Shown piece by piece: positions 16,139 to 25,316 of a stretch of 64,000 bases of DNA (its first letter is position 1; each line of letters opens with the position of its first letter). The stretch is taken from NCBI RefSeq assembly GCF_041431135.1, contig NZ_CP107799.1, forward strand, positions 7,502,001 to 7,566,000. The letters are read 5' to 3'. The notes under the pieces were generated by a model, which worked only from the letters and a program-made list of their open reading frames with translations, did no database searches and had not been told where the DNA came from. Source of the stretch: Streptomyces sp. NBC_00554 (lineage in GTDB: Bacteria > Actinomycetota > Actinomycetes > Streptomycetales > Streptomycetaceae). The position numbers and the translations under genes are program-made.

Positions 16139-17809
16139 TCACACCGGGTCGTATGTCCGCTCCACCTTCTGCGTGCCGCTGCGGGTGCGGTACGAACGGG
16201 CCCAGGACGAGGTCGCGTTCGCCTTCGTGCGGTCGGAGAGGACGTAGAAGTCCATCTGCGCGCGGTCGGCGGTGATGTCCAGGACGCCGTAGCCGTGGCG
16301 GTCGGTGTCGACCCAGTGGACGTGCCGGTTGGCGGCGCGGATGATCGGCGCGGCGATGGCCGAGACGGAGCCCTCGGGGACCTTGACGATGTCGTCGAGG
16401 TTGTCGGAGGTGACCGAGGTGACGACGAACTCCGTGGCGGCCGACGCGGACAGCGGGTACGTTCCGGCGTTCACCGGCACGTCGTTGGCCCAGGCCATGT
16501 GGATGTCGCCGGTCAGGAACACCGTGTTGCGGATCGCGTTGGACCGCAGGTGGGCCAGGATCTCGCGGCGGTCGTCCGTGTAGCCGTCCCACTGGTCGGT
16601 GTTGAGGGCCAGGCCCTCCTTGGGGAGGCCGAGCAGCTCGGCGAGCGGCTTGAGGAGGTCGGCGGCGAGCGAGCCGATGGCGAACGGCGAGATCATCACC
16701 GAGTTTCCGACCAGCCGCCAGGTGGTGTCGGAGGCCTTGAGCCCCGACTTCAGCCAGTCGAGCTGGGCCCGGCCGGTGAGCGTACGGTCCGGGTCGTCTA
16801 CCGAGCCGCTGCCCGTGGACGCCTGCTGGGAGCGGAAGGACCGCAGGTCGAGCAGCGAGAGGTCGGCGAGCTTGCCGAAGCGGAGGCGGCGGTAGGTGGT
16901 GCCCGCGATCGCGGGGCGCACCGGCATCCACTCGAAGTAGGCCTGCTTCGCGGCGGCCTGGCGCGCGGACCAGGTGCCCTCCGTGCCCTCGGTGTGGTTC
17001 TCGGCGCCGCCCGACCAGGCGTCGTTGGCGAACTCGTGGTCGTCCCAGATGGCGACGACCGGGGCTGCGACGTGCAGGGCCTGGAGGTCGGGGTCGGTCT
17101 TGTAACGCCCGTGCCGGGTGCGGTAGTCGGCGAGGGTGGTGATCTCGTTGGCCGGTGCGTGCGGGCGTACGACGGTGTCGCGGGTGCCGTACTCGCCGGT
17201 CGCGTACTCGTAGATGTAGTCGCCGAGATGCAGCCAGGCGTCCAGGTCGCCGCGTGCCGCGAGATGGCGGTACGAAGAGAAGTAGCCCGCCTCCCAGTTG
17301 GCGCAGGAGACCACGCCGAAGCGCAGGCCGGTCACGGCGGCGTCGGCCGCCGGGGCGGTGCGGGTGCGGGCGGCGGGTGAGTCGGTGCCGCCGGCGGAGA
17401 AGCGGAACCAGTAGTCGGTGGCCGGCCGCAGGCCCCGGATGTCCGCCTTCACGGTGTGGTCGGAGGCGGCGGACGCGGTGGTGGATCCCTTGGCGACGAC
17501 CGAGCCGAACGCCTTGTCGGCGGCGACGGTCCAGCTCACCTCGGTGTCCGGGCCGAGCCCGGAGCCGGGTATCGCCTCGGCGGTCGGCGTCACCCGGGTC
17601 CACAGCAGAATGCCGTCGGGCAGCGGGTCCCCGGAGGCGACACCGTGGAGGAAGGCGGGGGCCTCGGTGGCGGCGCGGGCCGGGAGGGCGGCGGCCAGGG
17701 GGCCGGCGAGGACGGCGGTGGCGGCCGCGGCCTTGACGACCGTACGGCGGCGCGGGGCGCGGGAGTTGACGGCGCCCGAGGGGTCGGATGATCTGAAGCG
17801 ACTGGTCAC
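16139..17809 (-). CDS. phoD: PhoD-like secreted alkaline phosphatase/phosphodiesterase (Tat substrate)
   Basis: 556 residues from GTG 17809. The N-terminal RAPRRRTVVKAAAATAVLAG is a twin-arginine signal ending at ARA-TEAPA. The mature part has an N-terminal Ig-like PhoD_N domain (FLHGVASGDPLPDGILLWTR) and a metallophosphatase domain (SCANWEAGYFSSYRHLA, HLGDYIYEY, WDDHEFANDAW, LTGDIHMAW). PhoD enzymes use Fe3+/Ca2+ and release phosphate from phosphodiesters such as teichoic acids. A TTG at 17836 would add nine residues, but no site supports it. In streptomycetes phoD genes are usually PhoP-controlled; I did not identify a convincing PHO box here. Confidence 0.92.
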   Translation of the reverse strand: MTSRFRSSDPSGAVNSRAPRRRTVVKAAAATAVLAGPLAAALPARAATEAPAFLHGVASGDPLPDGILLWTRVTPTAEAIPGSGLGPDTEVSWTVAADKAFGSVVAKGSTTASAASDHTVKADIRGLRPATDYWFRFSAGGTDSPAARTRTAPAADAAVTGLRFGVVSCANWEAGYFSSYRHLAARGDLDAWLHLGDYIYEYATGEYGTRDTVVRPHAPANEITTLADYRTRHGRYKTDPDLQALHVAAPVVAIWDDHEFANDAWSGGAENHTEGTEGTWSARQAAAKQAYFEWMPVRPAIAGTTYRRLRFGKLADLSLLDLRSFRSQQASTGSGSVDDPDRTLTGRAQLDWLKSGLKASDTTWRLVGNSVMISPFAIGSLAADLLKPLAELLGLPKEGLALNTDQWDGYTDDRREILAHLRSNAIRNTVFLTGDIHMAWANDVPVNAGTYPLSASAATEFVVTSVTSDNLDDIVKVPEGSVSAIAAPIIRAANRHVHWVDTDRHGYGVLDITADRAQMDFYVLSDRTKANATSSWARSYRTRSGTQKVERTYDPV

Positions 17810-17839
17810 GAGCGAGCAGGTTACCGGCCAGTACAAGAC

Positions 17840-17875
17840 AAGAGCGGGCGAACTCCGAAAAGTTCGCCCGCTCTT
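17840..17875 (-). terminator. Terminator of the DsbA-like gene
   Basis: A perfect 15-bp inverted repeat (17840-17854 with 17861-17875) with a 6-base loop lies about 100 bases after the stop of the DsbA-like gene. On the minus strand it is followed by a T-rich TTGTCTTGT stretch. It would separate that gene from phoD. Confidence 0.8.
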
Positions 17876-17971
17876 CGACTGCTGGACCTGTGAGGCGCGC
17901 AGAGTCCGCGGACCTTGAGCCCGAAGGACCTGCCAGGCCCTCGAAGTGCGGACATTGAGCCCGCTGGGCCG

Positions 17972-18784
17972 TCAGGCCTTGAGCGCCGCGTCGATCGCCG
18001 TGGTGAAGTCGGCCACCGTCATCGGGGCGTTCTGGCCGTCGGAGCCGGTGAGCGTCTTGCCGTCCATCTTCAGGGTCGGCGTGCCCGTCACTCCGCTGTC
18101 GTCGAACTTCGCGGACATCGTCAGCGCCCACTTGTCGTAGGTGCCGTCCTTGACGGCCGTCTGGAACTTGGTGTTGTTCTTCAGCGCGGAGACGGTGTCC
18201 GCCACCTTGATCAGGTAGGAGTCGTCCTTGAACTTGTCGTCGGTCTCCTCGGGGTGGTACTTCGTCGAGTACAGCGCGGTCTTGTACTCGAGGAAGGCCT
18301 CGGGGCTGACGTTCAGCGCGGCGCCCAGAGCGCTGAGCGCGTTCTTGGAGCCCTCACCGGACAGGCTGTTGTCGAGGAACGTGGCGCCGATGTACTGGAC
18401 CTTGTAGTCGCCGGCCTCGATGCCCTTGTCGACGGTCGCGCCGACGGTCTGCTCGAACTGGGCGCAGATCGGGCAGCGCGGGTCCTCGTACATCTCGAGG
18501 GTCTTCTTGGCGGTGCTCTTGCCGATGACGACCGTCGTGCCGTTCGTGCCCGTGGTGTTGGCCGGCTTGACGAGCTTGTCGTCCTTCGCGGCCTCCCAGT
18601 AGCCGGGCTTGTTGCCCTGCACGACCGCGTAGCTGATGCCGCCGGCTATCGCGAGGACGCCGACGATGGAGCAGGCGACGATGACCTGGCGCTTGACCTT
18701 GTTGCGCTTGGCCTGGCGCTCGCGCTCGACGCGCAGTCGCTCACGGGCCGCCGTCTTCGCGGCCTTGCTGTTCCGCTGGCTCAT
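17972..18784 (-). CDS. Membrane-anchored DsbA-like thioredoxin-domain protein (CPIC active site)
   Basis: 270 residues from ATG 18784, preceded by GGAGAT seven bases upstream. The first 33 residues are highly basic, then comes one transmembrane helix (about residues 33-55). The rest is an extracytoplasmic DsbA/Thioredoxin_4 domain with active site Cys104-Pro-Ile-Cys107 (EDPRCPICAQFE) and a cis-Pro loop VTGTPTLK. It is probably a cell-surface disulfide oxidoreductase. A paralogue with the same architecture and a CPAC site is encoded at 49625-50401. The unknown membrane protein gene lies upstream on the same strand, about 122 bases away. Confidence 0.88.
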   Translation of the reverse strand: MSQRNSKAAKTAARERLRVERERQAKRNKVKRQVIVACSIVGVLAIAGGISYAVVQGNKPGYWEAAKDDKLVKPANTTGTNGTTVVIGKSTAKKTLEMYEDPRCPICAQFEQTVGATVDKGIEAGDYKVQYIGATFLDNSLSGEGSKNALSALGAALNVSPEAFLEYKTALYSTKYHPEETDDKFKDDSYLIKVADTVSALKNNTKFQTAVKDGTYDKWALTMSAKFDDSGVTGTPTLKMDGKTLTGSDGQNAPMTVADFTTAIDAALKA

Positions 18785-18906
18785 GTTGGTGATCTCCATG
18801 TGGGACGCGCACACGTCGTACGCGGGATACGTATGGGGGACTGCTGGTGCTCAGGTGCTGTCGCTCAGGCGGGGTTGCTTGCGCCGGCTTGCTTACGCGG
18901 GCTTGC

Positions 18907-19596
18907 TCACGCGAAAGCGACGGAGCTCGGCGGTCCGCGCCGTCCCAGGGAGTGCACGAACAGGCGCGTGCGGGCGGTGGCGGCCCGGCGCGTGGGGCGT
19001 GCCGGCCGGCGTACCGGGGCGAGCAGCCGTACCGTCACCGCGGCGACCGCGATCAGCAGCGGCCGGAAGGTGGACGCGGCCGCCGCGCGCAGCAGCTGCT
19101 CGAGCGCCCGCTCGCCGCGGCGCAGCCAGGCGGCGGCGAGGAGTCCGACGCCGATGTGCGCGCCGAGCAGCAGCCAGGCGGCGGTCGGGTCGGCGTGGGT
19201 GAGCAGGGCGGCGGCGCGGTCGCCGCCGGTGCCGGTCACCCGGGCCAGCGGGGTGCCCACGGCGCCCCCGCCGCACAGCACGTCGAAACCGACCGAGCGC
19301 AGCGGACCCGCGACCGGGCCGCCCGCCCTGCCGTAACAGACGTGCTGGCCCGTGGTGAAGACGGTGTCGGCGGCCAGCTCCAGCGGTATCAGCAGGGCGG
19401 CGATCCGCCCGAAGCCGCGCTTGCGGCCCCCCAGGGCGTAGGCGAGGACGAAGACGGCGGCGGCGATCACGGCCACCGTCCCCATCGGCAGCGGAACCCG
19501 GGACAGCAGCACGTGCGACGCGGTGCTGAGCGTCACGACCATGGCCGTGAACAGCGCCGCGCGTACGGCTCTGAGCTGGGTCCCGGATATGTCCAT
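18907..19596 (-). CDS. Unknown integral membrane protein
   Basis: 229 residues that I cannot assign to a named family. Hydrophobic segments are near residues 12-32, 38-55, 63-80, 138-160 and 172-190, suggesting four or five transmembrane helices. A Cys pair occurs in extracytoplasmic-looking loops (QHVCYGRAG and FDVLCGGGA), which could form a disulfide. The C-terminus is Arg-rich and ends SLGRRGPPSSVAFA. It lies just upstream of the DsbA-like gene on the same strand, so a link to extracytoplasmic thiol chemistry is possible but unproven. No convincing ribosome-binding site precedes the ATG. Confidence 0.65.
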   Translation of the reverse strand: MDISGTQLRAVRAALFTAMVVTLSTASHVLLSRVPLPMGTVAVIAAAVFVLAYALGGRKRGFGRIAALLIPLELAADTVFTTGQHVCYGRAGGPVAGPLRSVGFDVLCGGGAVGTPLARVTGTGGDRAAALLTHADPTAAWLLLGAHIGVGLLAAAWLRRGERALEQLLRAAAASTFRPLLIAVAAVTVRLLAPVRRPARPTRRAATARTRLFVHSLGRRGPPSSVAFA

Positions 19597-19663
19597 AGCG
19601 GGGAGAGTGTGTCACGAGCTCCTGTAAGGGACCCCTAAAGGGACCCTGTCAGTTAGCCGCCCG

Positions 19664-20992
19664 CTACAGACCCGGAATCCGTCCGTTACGGAACAGGTCC
19701 ACGAAGATCTGGTGGTCGGCACGCGCGCGTGCGCCGTAGCTGTGCGCGAAGTCCTCCAGGAGGCCCGTGAAACCGTCCTCGTCGGCCGCGATCGCCGCGT
19801 CGATGGCACGCTCGGTGGAGAACGGCACCAGCTCCGAGTGGCCGCTCTCGTCGTCCGCCGCGGCGTGCATCGTGGCCGTGGCCCGGCCGAGGTCCGCGAC
19901 GACCGCGGCGATCTCCTCCGGGTCGTCGATGTCGCCCCAGTCCAGGTCCACCGCGTACGGCGACACCTCGGCGACCAGCTGGCCCGCGCCGTCCAGCTCG
20001 GTCCAGCCCAGCCACGGGTCGGCGTGTGCCTGGAGGGCGCGCTGGGAGATCACGGTGCGGTGGCCCTCGTGCTGGAAGTAGTCGCTGATCGAGGAGTCCG
20101 TGATGTGCCGGGAGACGGCCGGGGTCTGGGCCTGCTTGATGTAGATCACCACATCGTTCTCCAGGGCGTCGGTGGCGCCCTCCAGAAGGATGTTGTACGA
20201 CGGCAGCCCCGCCGAGCCGATACCGATGCCGCGCCGGCCGACCACGTCCTTCACCCGGTAGGAGTCCGGGCGGCTCAGCGAGGACTCCGGCAGCGTCTCC
20301 AGATAGCCGTCGAAGGCCGCGAGCACCTTGTAGCGGGTCGCCGCGTCCAGCTCGATGGAGCCGCCGCCGGGCGCGAAGCGGCGCTCGAAGTCACGGATCT
20401 CGGTCATCGAGTCCAGCAGTCCGAAGCGGGTCAGCGAGCGGGCGTCGCGCAGCGCGTCCAGGAGCGGGCCCTCGGCGGTGTCCAGCGTGAAGGGCGGCAC
20501 CTCGTCGCTCTTGGCGCCGGTGGCGAGGGCGTGGATGCGCTCCCGGTAGGCGGCCGCGTAGGTGCGCACCAGCCCGCTGATCTGCTCGTCGCTGAGCGCC
20601 TTGGCGTAGCCGAGCAGCGCGACGGAGGCGGCGAAGCGCTTGAGGTCCCAGGTGAAGGGGCCGACGTACGCCTCGTCGAAGTCGTTCACGTTGAAGATCA
20701 GGCGGCCCTGGGCGTCCATGTACGTGCCGAAGTTCTCGGCGTGCAGGTCGCCGTGGATCCACACGCGCGAGGTGCGCTCGTCCAGGTACGGGCCGCCCCG
20801 CCTCTCCTGCTCCAGGTCGTAGTAGAACAGGCCCGCGGTGCCCCGGTAGAAGGCGAAGGCGGAGGCCGCCATCTTGCGGAACTTCACGCGGAACGCGGCC
20901 GGGTCGGCGGCCAGGAGCTCGCCGAAGGCGGTGTCGAAGACGGCGAGGATCTGCTCGCCGCGTTGCTCGTCGCTGAGCTGCGGGACCGACAT
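19664..20992 (-). CDS. DUF2252 family protein (kinase-like fold)
   Basis: 442 residues from ATG 20992, which has AGGAGG nine bases upstream. DUF2252 hallmarks are KFRKMAASAFAFYRGT, VWIHGDLHAENFGTY and NVNDFDEAYVGPFTWDLKRF. The HGDLHAENFG and DFDE motifs resemble the catalytic HxDxxxxN and DFD loops of aminoglycoside-phosphotransferase-like kinases. The true substrate is unknown. It is divergent from dnaE, with a 270-base shared upstream region carrying a 33-bp-periodic motif. Confidence 0.88.
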   Translation of the reverse strand: MSVPQLSDEQRGEQILAVFDTAFGELLAADPAAFRVKFRKMAASAFAFYRGTAGLFYYDLEQERRGGPYLDERTSRVWIHGDLHAENFGTYMDAQGRLIFNVNDFDEAYVGPFTWDLKRFAASVALLGYAKALSDEQISGLVRTYAAAYRERIHALATGAKSDEVPPFTLDTAEGPLLDALRDARSLTRFGLLDSMTEIRDFERRFAPGGGSIELDAATRYKVLAAFDGYLETLPESSLSRPDSYRVKDVVGRRGIGIGSAGLPSYNILLEGATDALENDVVIYIKQAQTPAVSRHITDSSISDYFQHEGHRTVISQRALQAHADPWLGWTELDGAGQLVAEVSPYAVDLDWGDIDDPEEIAAVVADLGRATATMHAAADDESGHSELVPFSTERAIDAAIAADEDGFTGLLEDFAHSYGARARADHQIFVDLFRNGRIPGL

Positions 20993-21080
20993 CGCTGGGT
21001 GCCTCCTGGTGCAGGTGGTGCATGACGTGTGGGACATGTGCGGCGTCCGCCGGGAAGGGCTGCTTCCGTCCAGTTCCAAC

Positions 21081-21161
21081 GGACGAAGGTACGCGGGAGT
21101 GCCCGGATCACCCGGACGAAGGTACGCGCTCGGTGGACGAGTACCCGCATGAAGGTACGTG
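21081..21161. repeat. Three copies of a GAAGGTACG motif at exact 33-bp spacing in the DUF2252/dnaE divergent region
   Basis: GGACGAAGGTACGCG occurs at 21081 and 21114. A related ATGAAGGTACGTG core begins at 21149, so the GAAGGTACG cores at 21085, 21118 and 21151 are spaced exactly 33 bases apart. The block sits between the two divergent start codons and could be a regulatory array. Confidence 0.65.
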
Positions 21162-21262
21162 TGATCTGCCGCCGAGTGTCAGTGCCCCGGCATAGACTTC
21201 GACGCTGTCCCCCCAGACTGTCCGCAGCCTGTCGCCCAGTGTTTCCTCAGGAGGCCGAAGCC

Positions 21263-24200
21263 GTGTCAAAGCCGCCGTTCACGCACCTGCACGTCCACAC
21301 CCAGTACTCACTGCTGGACGGTGCCGCGCGGCTCAAGGACATGTTCAATGCCTGCAATGAGATGGGCATGACGCACATCGCCATGAGCGACCACGGCAAC
21401 CTGCACGGGGCGTACGACTTCTTCCACACGGCGAAGAAAATGGGCGTCACACCGATCATCGGCATCGAGGCGTACGTCGCCCCGGAGTCCCGGCGCAACA
21501 AGCGCAAGATCCAGTGGGGCCAGCCGCACCAGAAGCGCGACGACGTGTCCGGTTCGGGTGGTTACACCCACAAGACGATCTGGGCGGCGAACAGTACGGG
21601 CCTGCACAACCTCTTCAAGCTCTCCTCGGACGCGTACGCCGAGGGCTGGCTGCAGAAGTGGCCGCGCATGGACAAGGAGACGATCTCCAAGTGGTCGGAG
21701 GGGCTCATCGCCTCCACCGGCTGTCCTTCCGGTGAGCTCCAGACGCGCCTTCGCCTCGGCCAGGCCGACGAGGCTCTGAAGGCGGCCGCCGAGTACCAGG
21801 ACATCTTCGGCAAGGACCGGTACTTCCTGGAGCTGATGGACCACGGCATCGAGATCGAGCGCCGGGTCCGCGACGGCCTCCTGGAGATCGGCAAGAAGCT
21901 CGGCATCCCGCCGCTGGTGACGAACGACTCGCACTACACGTACGCGCACGAGGCGACCGCCCACGACGCGCTGCTGTGCATCCAGACCGGCAAGAACCTC
22001 TCCGACCCGGACCGCTTCCGCTTCGACGGCACCGGCTACTACCTGAAGTCCACGGACGAGATGTACGCCGTGGACTCCTCGGACGCCTGGCAGGAGGGCT
22101 GTGCGAACACCCTCCTGGTGGCCGAGCAGATCGACACGGCCGGCATGTTCGAGGCGAAGAACCTCATGCCGAAGTTCGACATCCCGGAGGGGTTCACCGA
22201 GGTCACCTGGTTCAAGGAGGAGGTTCGCCTCGGGATGAACCGCCGCTTCCCCGGCGGCGTCCCGGACGACCGGCAGAAGCAGGTCGAGTACGAGATGGAC
22301 GTCATCATCCAGATGGGGTTCCCGGGGTACTTCCTCGTCGTCGCCGACTTCATCATGTGGGCCAAGAAGCAGGGCATCGCGGTGGGCCCGGGCCGTGGTT
22401 CGGCGGCCGGTTCGATCGTCGCGTACGCCATGGGCATCACCGACCTCGACCCGATCCCGCACGGTCTGATCTTCGAGCGGTTCCTCAACCCCGAGCGCGT
22501 CTCCATGCCCGACGTCGACATCGACTTCGACGAGCGCAGGCGCGTCGAAGTGATCAGGTATGTGACGGAGAAGTACGGCGCCGACAAGGTCGCCATGATC
22601 GGCACGTACGGAAAGATCAAGGCGAAGAACGCCATCAAGGACTCCGCGCGCGTCCTTGGCTACCCGTACGCGATGGGCGACCGGCTCACCAAGGCGATGC
22701 CCGCGGACGTCCTCGGCAAGGGCATCGACCTCAGCGGCATCACCGATCCCGCGCACCCGCGCTACGGCGAGGCCGGCGAGATCCGCGCGATGTACGAGAA
22801 CGAGCCGGACGTGAAGAAGGTCATCGACACCGCCAAGGGCGTCGAGGGCCTGGTCCGGCAGATGGGCGTGCACGCCGCCGGCGTCATCATGTCCAGCGAG
22901 CCCATTGTCGACCACGCCCCGGTGTGGGTGCGGCACACGGACGGCGTGACCATCACGCAGTGGGACTACCCGCAGTGCGAGTCGCTCGGCCTGCTGAAGA
23001 TGGACTTCCTGGGCCTGCGCAACCTGACGATCATGGACGACGCCGTCAAGATGGTGAAGTCCAACAAGGGCGTCGACCTCGACCTGCTGGCCCTGCCGCT
23101 CGACGACCCCAAGACCTTCGAACTCCTCCAGCGCGGCGAGACCCTCGGCGTCTTCCAGTTCGACGGCGGCCCCATGCGCTCGCTGCTGCGCCTGATGAAG
23201 CCCGACAACTTCGAAGACATCTCCGCCGTCTCGGCGCTCTACCGTCCCGGCCCGATGGGCATGGACTCGCACACGAACTACGCGCTCCGCAAGAACAAGC
23301 TGCAGGAGATCACGCCGATCCACAAGGAGCTGGAGGAGCCCCTCCAGGAGGTTCTGGCGGTCACCTACGGCCTGATCGTCTACCAGGAGCAGGTGCAGAA
23401 GGCCGCCCAGATCATCGCCGGGTACTCGCTCGGCGAGGCCGACATCCTGCGCCGCGTGATGGGCAAGAAGAAGCCCGACGAGCTGGCGAAGAACTTCACC
23501 ATCTTCCAGGCGGGCGCCAAGAAGAACGGCTACAGCGACGAGGCCATCCAGGGCCTGTGGGACGTCCTGGTCCCCTTCGCCGGATACGCGTTCAACAAGG
23601 CGCACTCCGCCGCGTACGGCCTGGTCTCGTACTGGACCGCGTACCTGAAGGCGAACTATCCCGCCGAGTACATGGCGGGGCTGCTCACCTCGGTCAAGGA
23701 CGACAAGGACAAGTCCGCGGTCTATCTCAACGAGTGCCGGCGCATGGGCATCAAGGTGCTCCCGCCGAACGTGAATGAGTCCGAGCAGAACTTCGCCGCG
23801 CAGGGCGACGACGTGATCCTCTTCGGCCTCTCCGCCGTCCGCAACGTCGGTACGAACGTGGTCGAGTCGATCATCAGGAGCCGCAAGGCCAAGGGGAAGT
23901 ACGGCTCGTTCCCCGACTACCTCGACAAGGTCGAAGCGGTCGCCTGCAACAAGCGGACCACCGAATCGCTGATCAAGGCGGGCGCGTTCGACACGATGGG
24001 GCACACCCGCAAGGGCCTCACCGCGCAGTTCGAGCCGATGATCGACAACGTGGTGGCGGTCAAGCGCAAGGAGGCCGAGGGACAGTTCGACCTCTTCGGG
24101 GGTGGCGACGAGGACACCAGCGAGCCCGGCTTCGGACTCGACGTCGAGTTCACCACCGACGAGTGGGACAAGGTCTATCTGCTCGCCCAGGAGCGGGAGA

Positions 24201-24799
24201 TGCTCGGTCTGTACGTCTCCGACCACCCGCTCTTCGGTCTGGAGCACGTGCTGTCCGACAAGGCGGACGCGGGCATCTCGCAGCTCACCGGAGGTGAGCA
24301 CGCGGACGGCGCGGTGGTGACCATCGGCGGTATCATCTCGGGCCTCCAGCGCAAGATGACCAAGCAGGGCAACGCCTGGGCCATTGCCACGGTGGAGGAC
24401 CTCGCCGGTTCCATCGAGTGCATGTTCTTCCCGGCGACCTACCAGCTGGTGTCGACCCAACTCGTCGAGGACGCCGTGGTGTTCGTCAAGGGACGCCTCG
24501 ACAAGCGCGAGGACGTGCCGCGTCTGGTCGCGATGGAACTCCAGGTCCCGGACCTGTCGAACGCGGGCACCAACGCGCCGGTGATCCTCACCATCCCGGC
24601 CACCCGGATCACCCCGCCGATGGTGAGCCGGCTCGGTGAGATCCTCAGCCACCACAAGGGCGAGAGCGAGGTCCGCATCAGGCTCCAAGGCCCGACCAAG
24701 ACCACGGTTCTGCGGCTCGACCGGCACCGGGTGAAGCCGGATCCGGCGCTCTTCGGTGACCTGAAGGTGCTGCTCGGTCCGTCCTGCCTGGCCGGCTGA
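21263..24799 (+). CDS. dnaE: DNA polymerase III alpha subunit
   Basis: 1178 residues, full length for a DnaE1 replicative polymerase. The PHP domain opens the protein (THLHVHTQYSLLDGAARL). Polymerase-palm motifs include GPGRGSAAGS and the catalytic PDVDIDFDERRR. The fingers (LYRPGPMGMDSH, QEQVQKAAQIIAGYS), the beta-binding and helix-hairpin-helix region, and a C-terminal OB fold (VTIGGIISGLQRKMTKQG) follow. The GTG start is positioned eight bases after AGGAGG. The upstream open frame to 21029 has no support. It is transcribed alone: divergent from DUF2252 and ended by a 14-bp hairpin at 24823. Confidence 0.98.
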   Translation: MSKPPFTHLHVHTQYSLLDGAARLKDMFNACNEMGMTHIAMSDHGNLHGAYDFFHTAKKMGVTPIIGIEAYVAPESRRNKRKIQWGQPHQKRDDVSGSGGYTHKTIWAANSTGLHNLFKLSSDAYAEGWLQKWPRMDKETISKWSEGLIASTGCPSGELQTRLRLGQADEALKAAAEYQDIFGKDRYFLELMDHGIEIERRVRDGLLEIGKKLGIPPLVTNDSHYTYAHEATAHDALLCIQTGKNLSDPDRFRFDGTGYYLKSTDEMYAVDSSDAWQEGCANTLLVAEQIDTAGMFEAKNLMPKFDIPEGFTEVTWFKEEVRLGMNRRFPGGVPDDRQKQVEYEMDVIIQMGFPGYFLVVADFIMWAKKQGIAVGPGRGSAAGSIVAYAMGITDLDPIPHGLIFERFLNPERVSMPDVDIDFDERRRVEVIRYVTEKYGADKVAMIGTYGKIKAKNAIKDSARVLGYPYAMGDRLTKAMPADVLGKGIDLSGITDPAHPRYGEAGEIRAMYENEPDVKKVIDTAKGVEGLVRQMGVHAAGVIMSSEPIVDHAPVWVRHTDGVTITQWDYPQCESLGLLKMDFLGLRNLTIMDDAVKMVKSNKGVDLDLLALPLDDPKTFELLQRGETLGVFQFDGGPMRSLLRLMKPDNFEDISAVSALYRPGPMGMDSHTNYALRKNKLQEITPIHKELEEPLQEVLAVTYGLIVYQEQVQKAAQIIAGYSLGEADILRRVMGKKKPDELAKNFTIFQAGAKKNGYSDEAIQGLWDVLVPFAGYAFNKAHSAAYGLVSYWTAYLKANYPAEYMAGLLTSVKDDKDKSAVYLNECRRMGIKVLPPNVNESEQNFAAQGDDVILFGLSAVRNVGTNVVESIIRSRKAKGKYGSFPDYLDKVEAVACNKRTTESLIKAGAFDTMGHTRKGLTAQFEPMIDNVVAVKRKEAEGQFDLFGGGDEDTSEPGFGLDVEFTTDEWDKVYLLAQEREMLGLYVSDHPLFGLEHVLSDKADAGISQLTGGEHADGAVVTIGGIISGLQRKMTKQGNAWAIATVEDLAGSIECMFFPATYQLVSTQLVEDAVVFVKGRLDKREDVPRLVAMELQVPDLSNAGTNAPVILTIPATRITPPMVSRLGEILSHHKGESEVRIRLQGPTKTTVLRLDRHRVKPDPALFGDLKVLLGPSCLAG

Positions 24800-24822
24800 C
24801 ACATCCGGTTGCTCGGCGTACG

Positions 24823-24854
24823 CGAAGGGCGCATCCGAATCCGGATGCGCCCTT
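24823..24854. terminator. Bidirectional terminator between dnaE and the convergent 59-aa gene
   Basis: A perfect 14-bp inverted repeat (24823-24836 with 24841-24854) with an AATC loop begins 23 bases after the dnaE stop. Confidence 0.8.
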
Positions 24855-24912
24855 CGGTGTGTGCCTGGGCCTCAGCAGCCCCGTGGGGGCTTCAACAGCC
24901 CTGTGCAGGGCC

Positions 24913-25092
24913 TCAGTTGTGGCCGAAGCGCTTCTGGTGCTTACGGGCAACATCCGCGGGGCTGCCCTGGGCCTGCGGCATCGGCGACTGCTGCGCCTCT
25001 GTCGAGGACCGTTCGGCCTGCTCCTGCGCACGCTCGGCCTGCGAGGAGCGGTCCTGCTGGCCGCCCTGCTTGCGGTTCTTGTTCTTGGCCAT
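24913..25092 (-). CDS. Small basic, Gln/Arg-rich protein of unknown function (59 aa)
   Basis: The ORF begins MAKNKNRKQGGQQDRSS and ends ARKHQKRFGHN. A clean GGAGG ribosome-binding site lies seven bases upstream of the ATG, and the stop lies beyond the dnaE terminator. The composition is Lys/Arg/Gln/Glu-rich with no hydrophobic segment, so the product is cytosolic, highly charged and probably disordered. I do not recognise a functional family. Coding is supported by the ribosome-binding site, the convergent geometry and the terminator between it and dnaE. Confidence 0.75.
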   Translation of the reverse strand: MAKNKNRKQGGQQDRSSQAERAQEQAERSSTEAQQSPMPQAQGSPADVARKHQKRFGHN

Positions 25093-25316
25093 GGTGATTG
25101 CCTCCTACGGGGGTTTCTAGGGGCCAGGGCCGGGACCAGACTCACATAGGCTGAGAAGTGGCGCATTTCGGAGAATTACCGTGCGTAATAAGCCCTGTCG
25201 GAGGGTGATACTCCGATCCGCCACGCCGAAGATCGAGTTCCGGCCGTTAACCTCCGCGAGGTCGGGCAGACTCGAAGGAAGCCCAAAGCAAACCTCCCGG
25301 AAAGAGGGTGGACCGC

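Noticed and set aside
16059..18131. 690-codon minus-strand frame over phoD and neighbours
   Set aside because: Arg/Pro/Gly/His-rich shadow of the PhoD-like and DsbA-like genes in another frame.
21308..24802. Long minus-strand open frame opposite dnaE
   Set aside because: dnaE is unambiguous on the plus strand; the opposite frame is an artefact of GC-biased codons.
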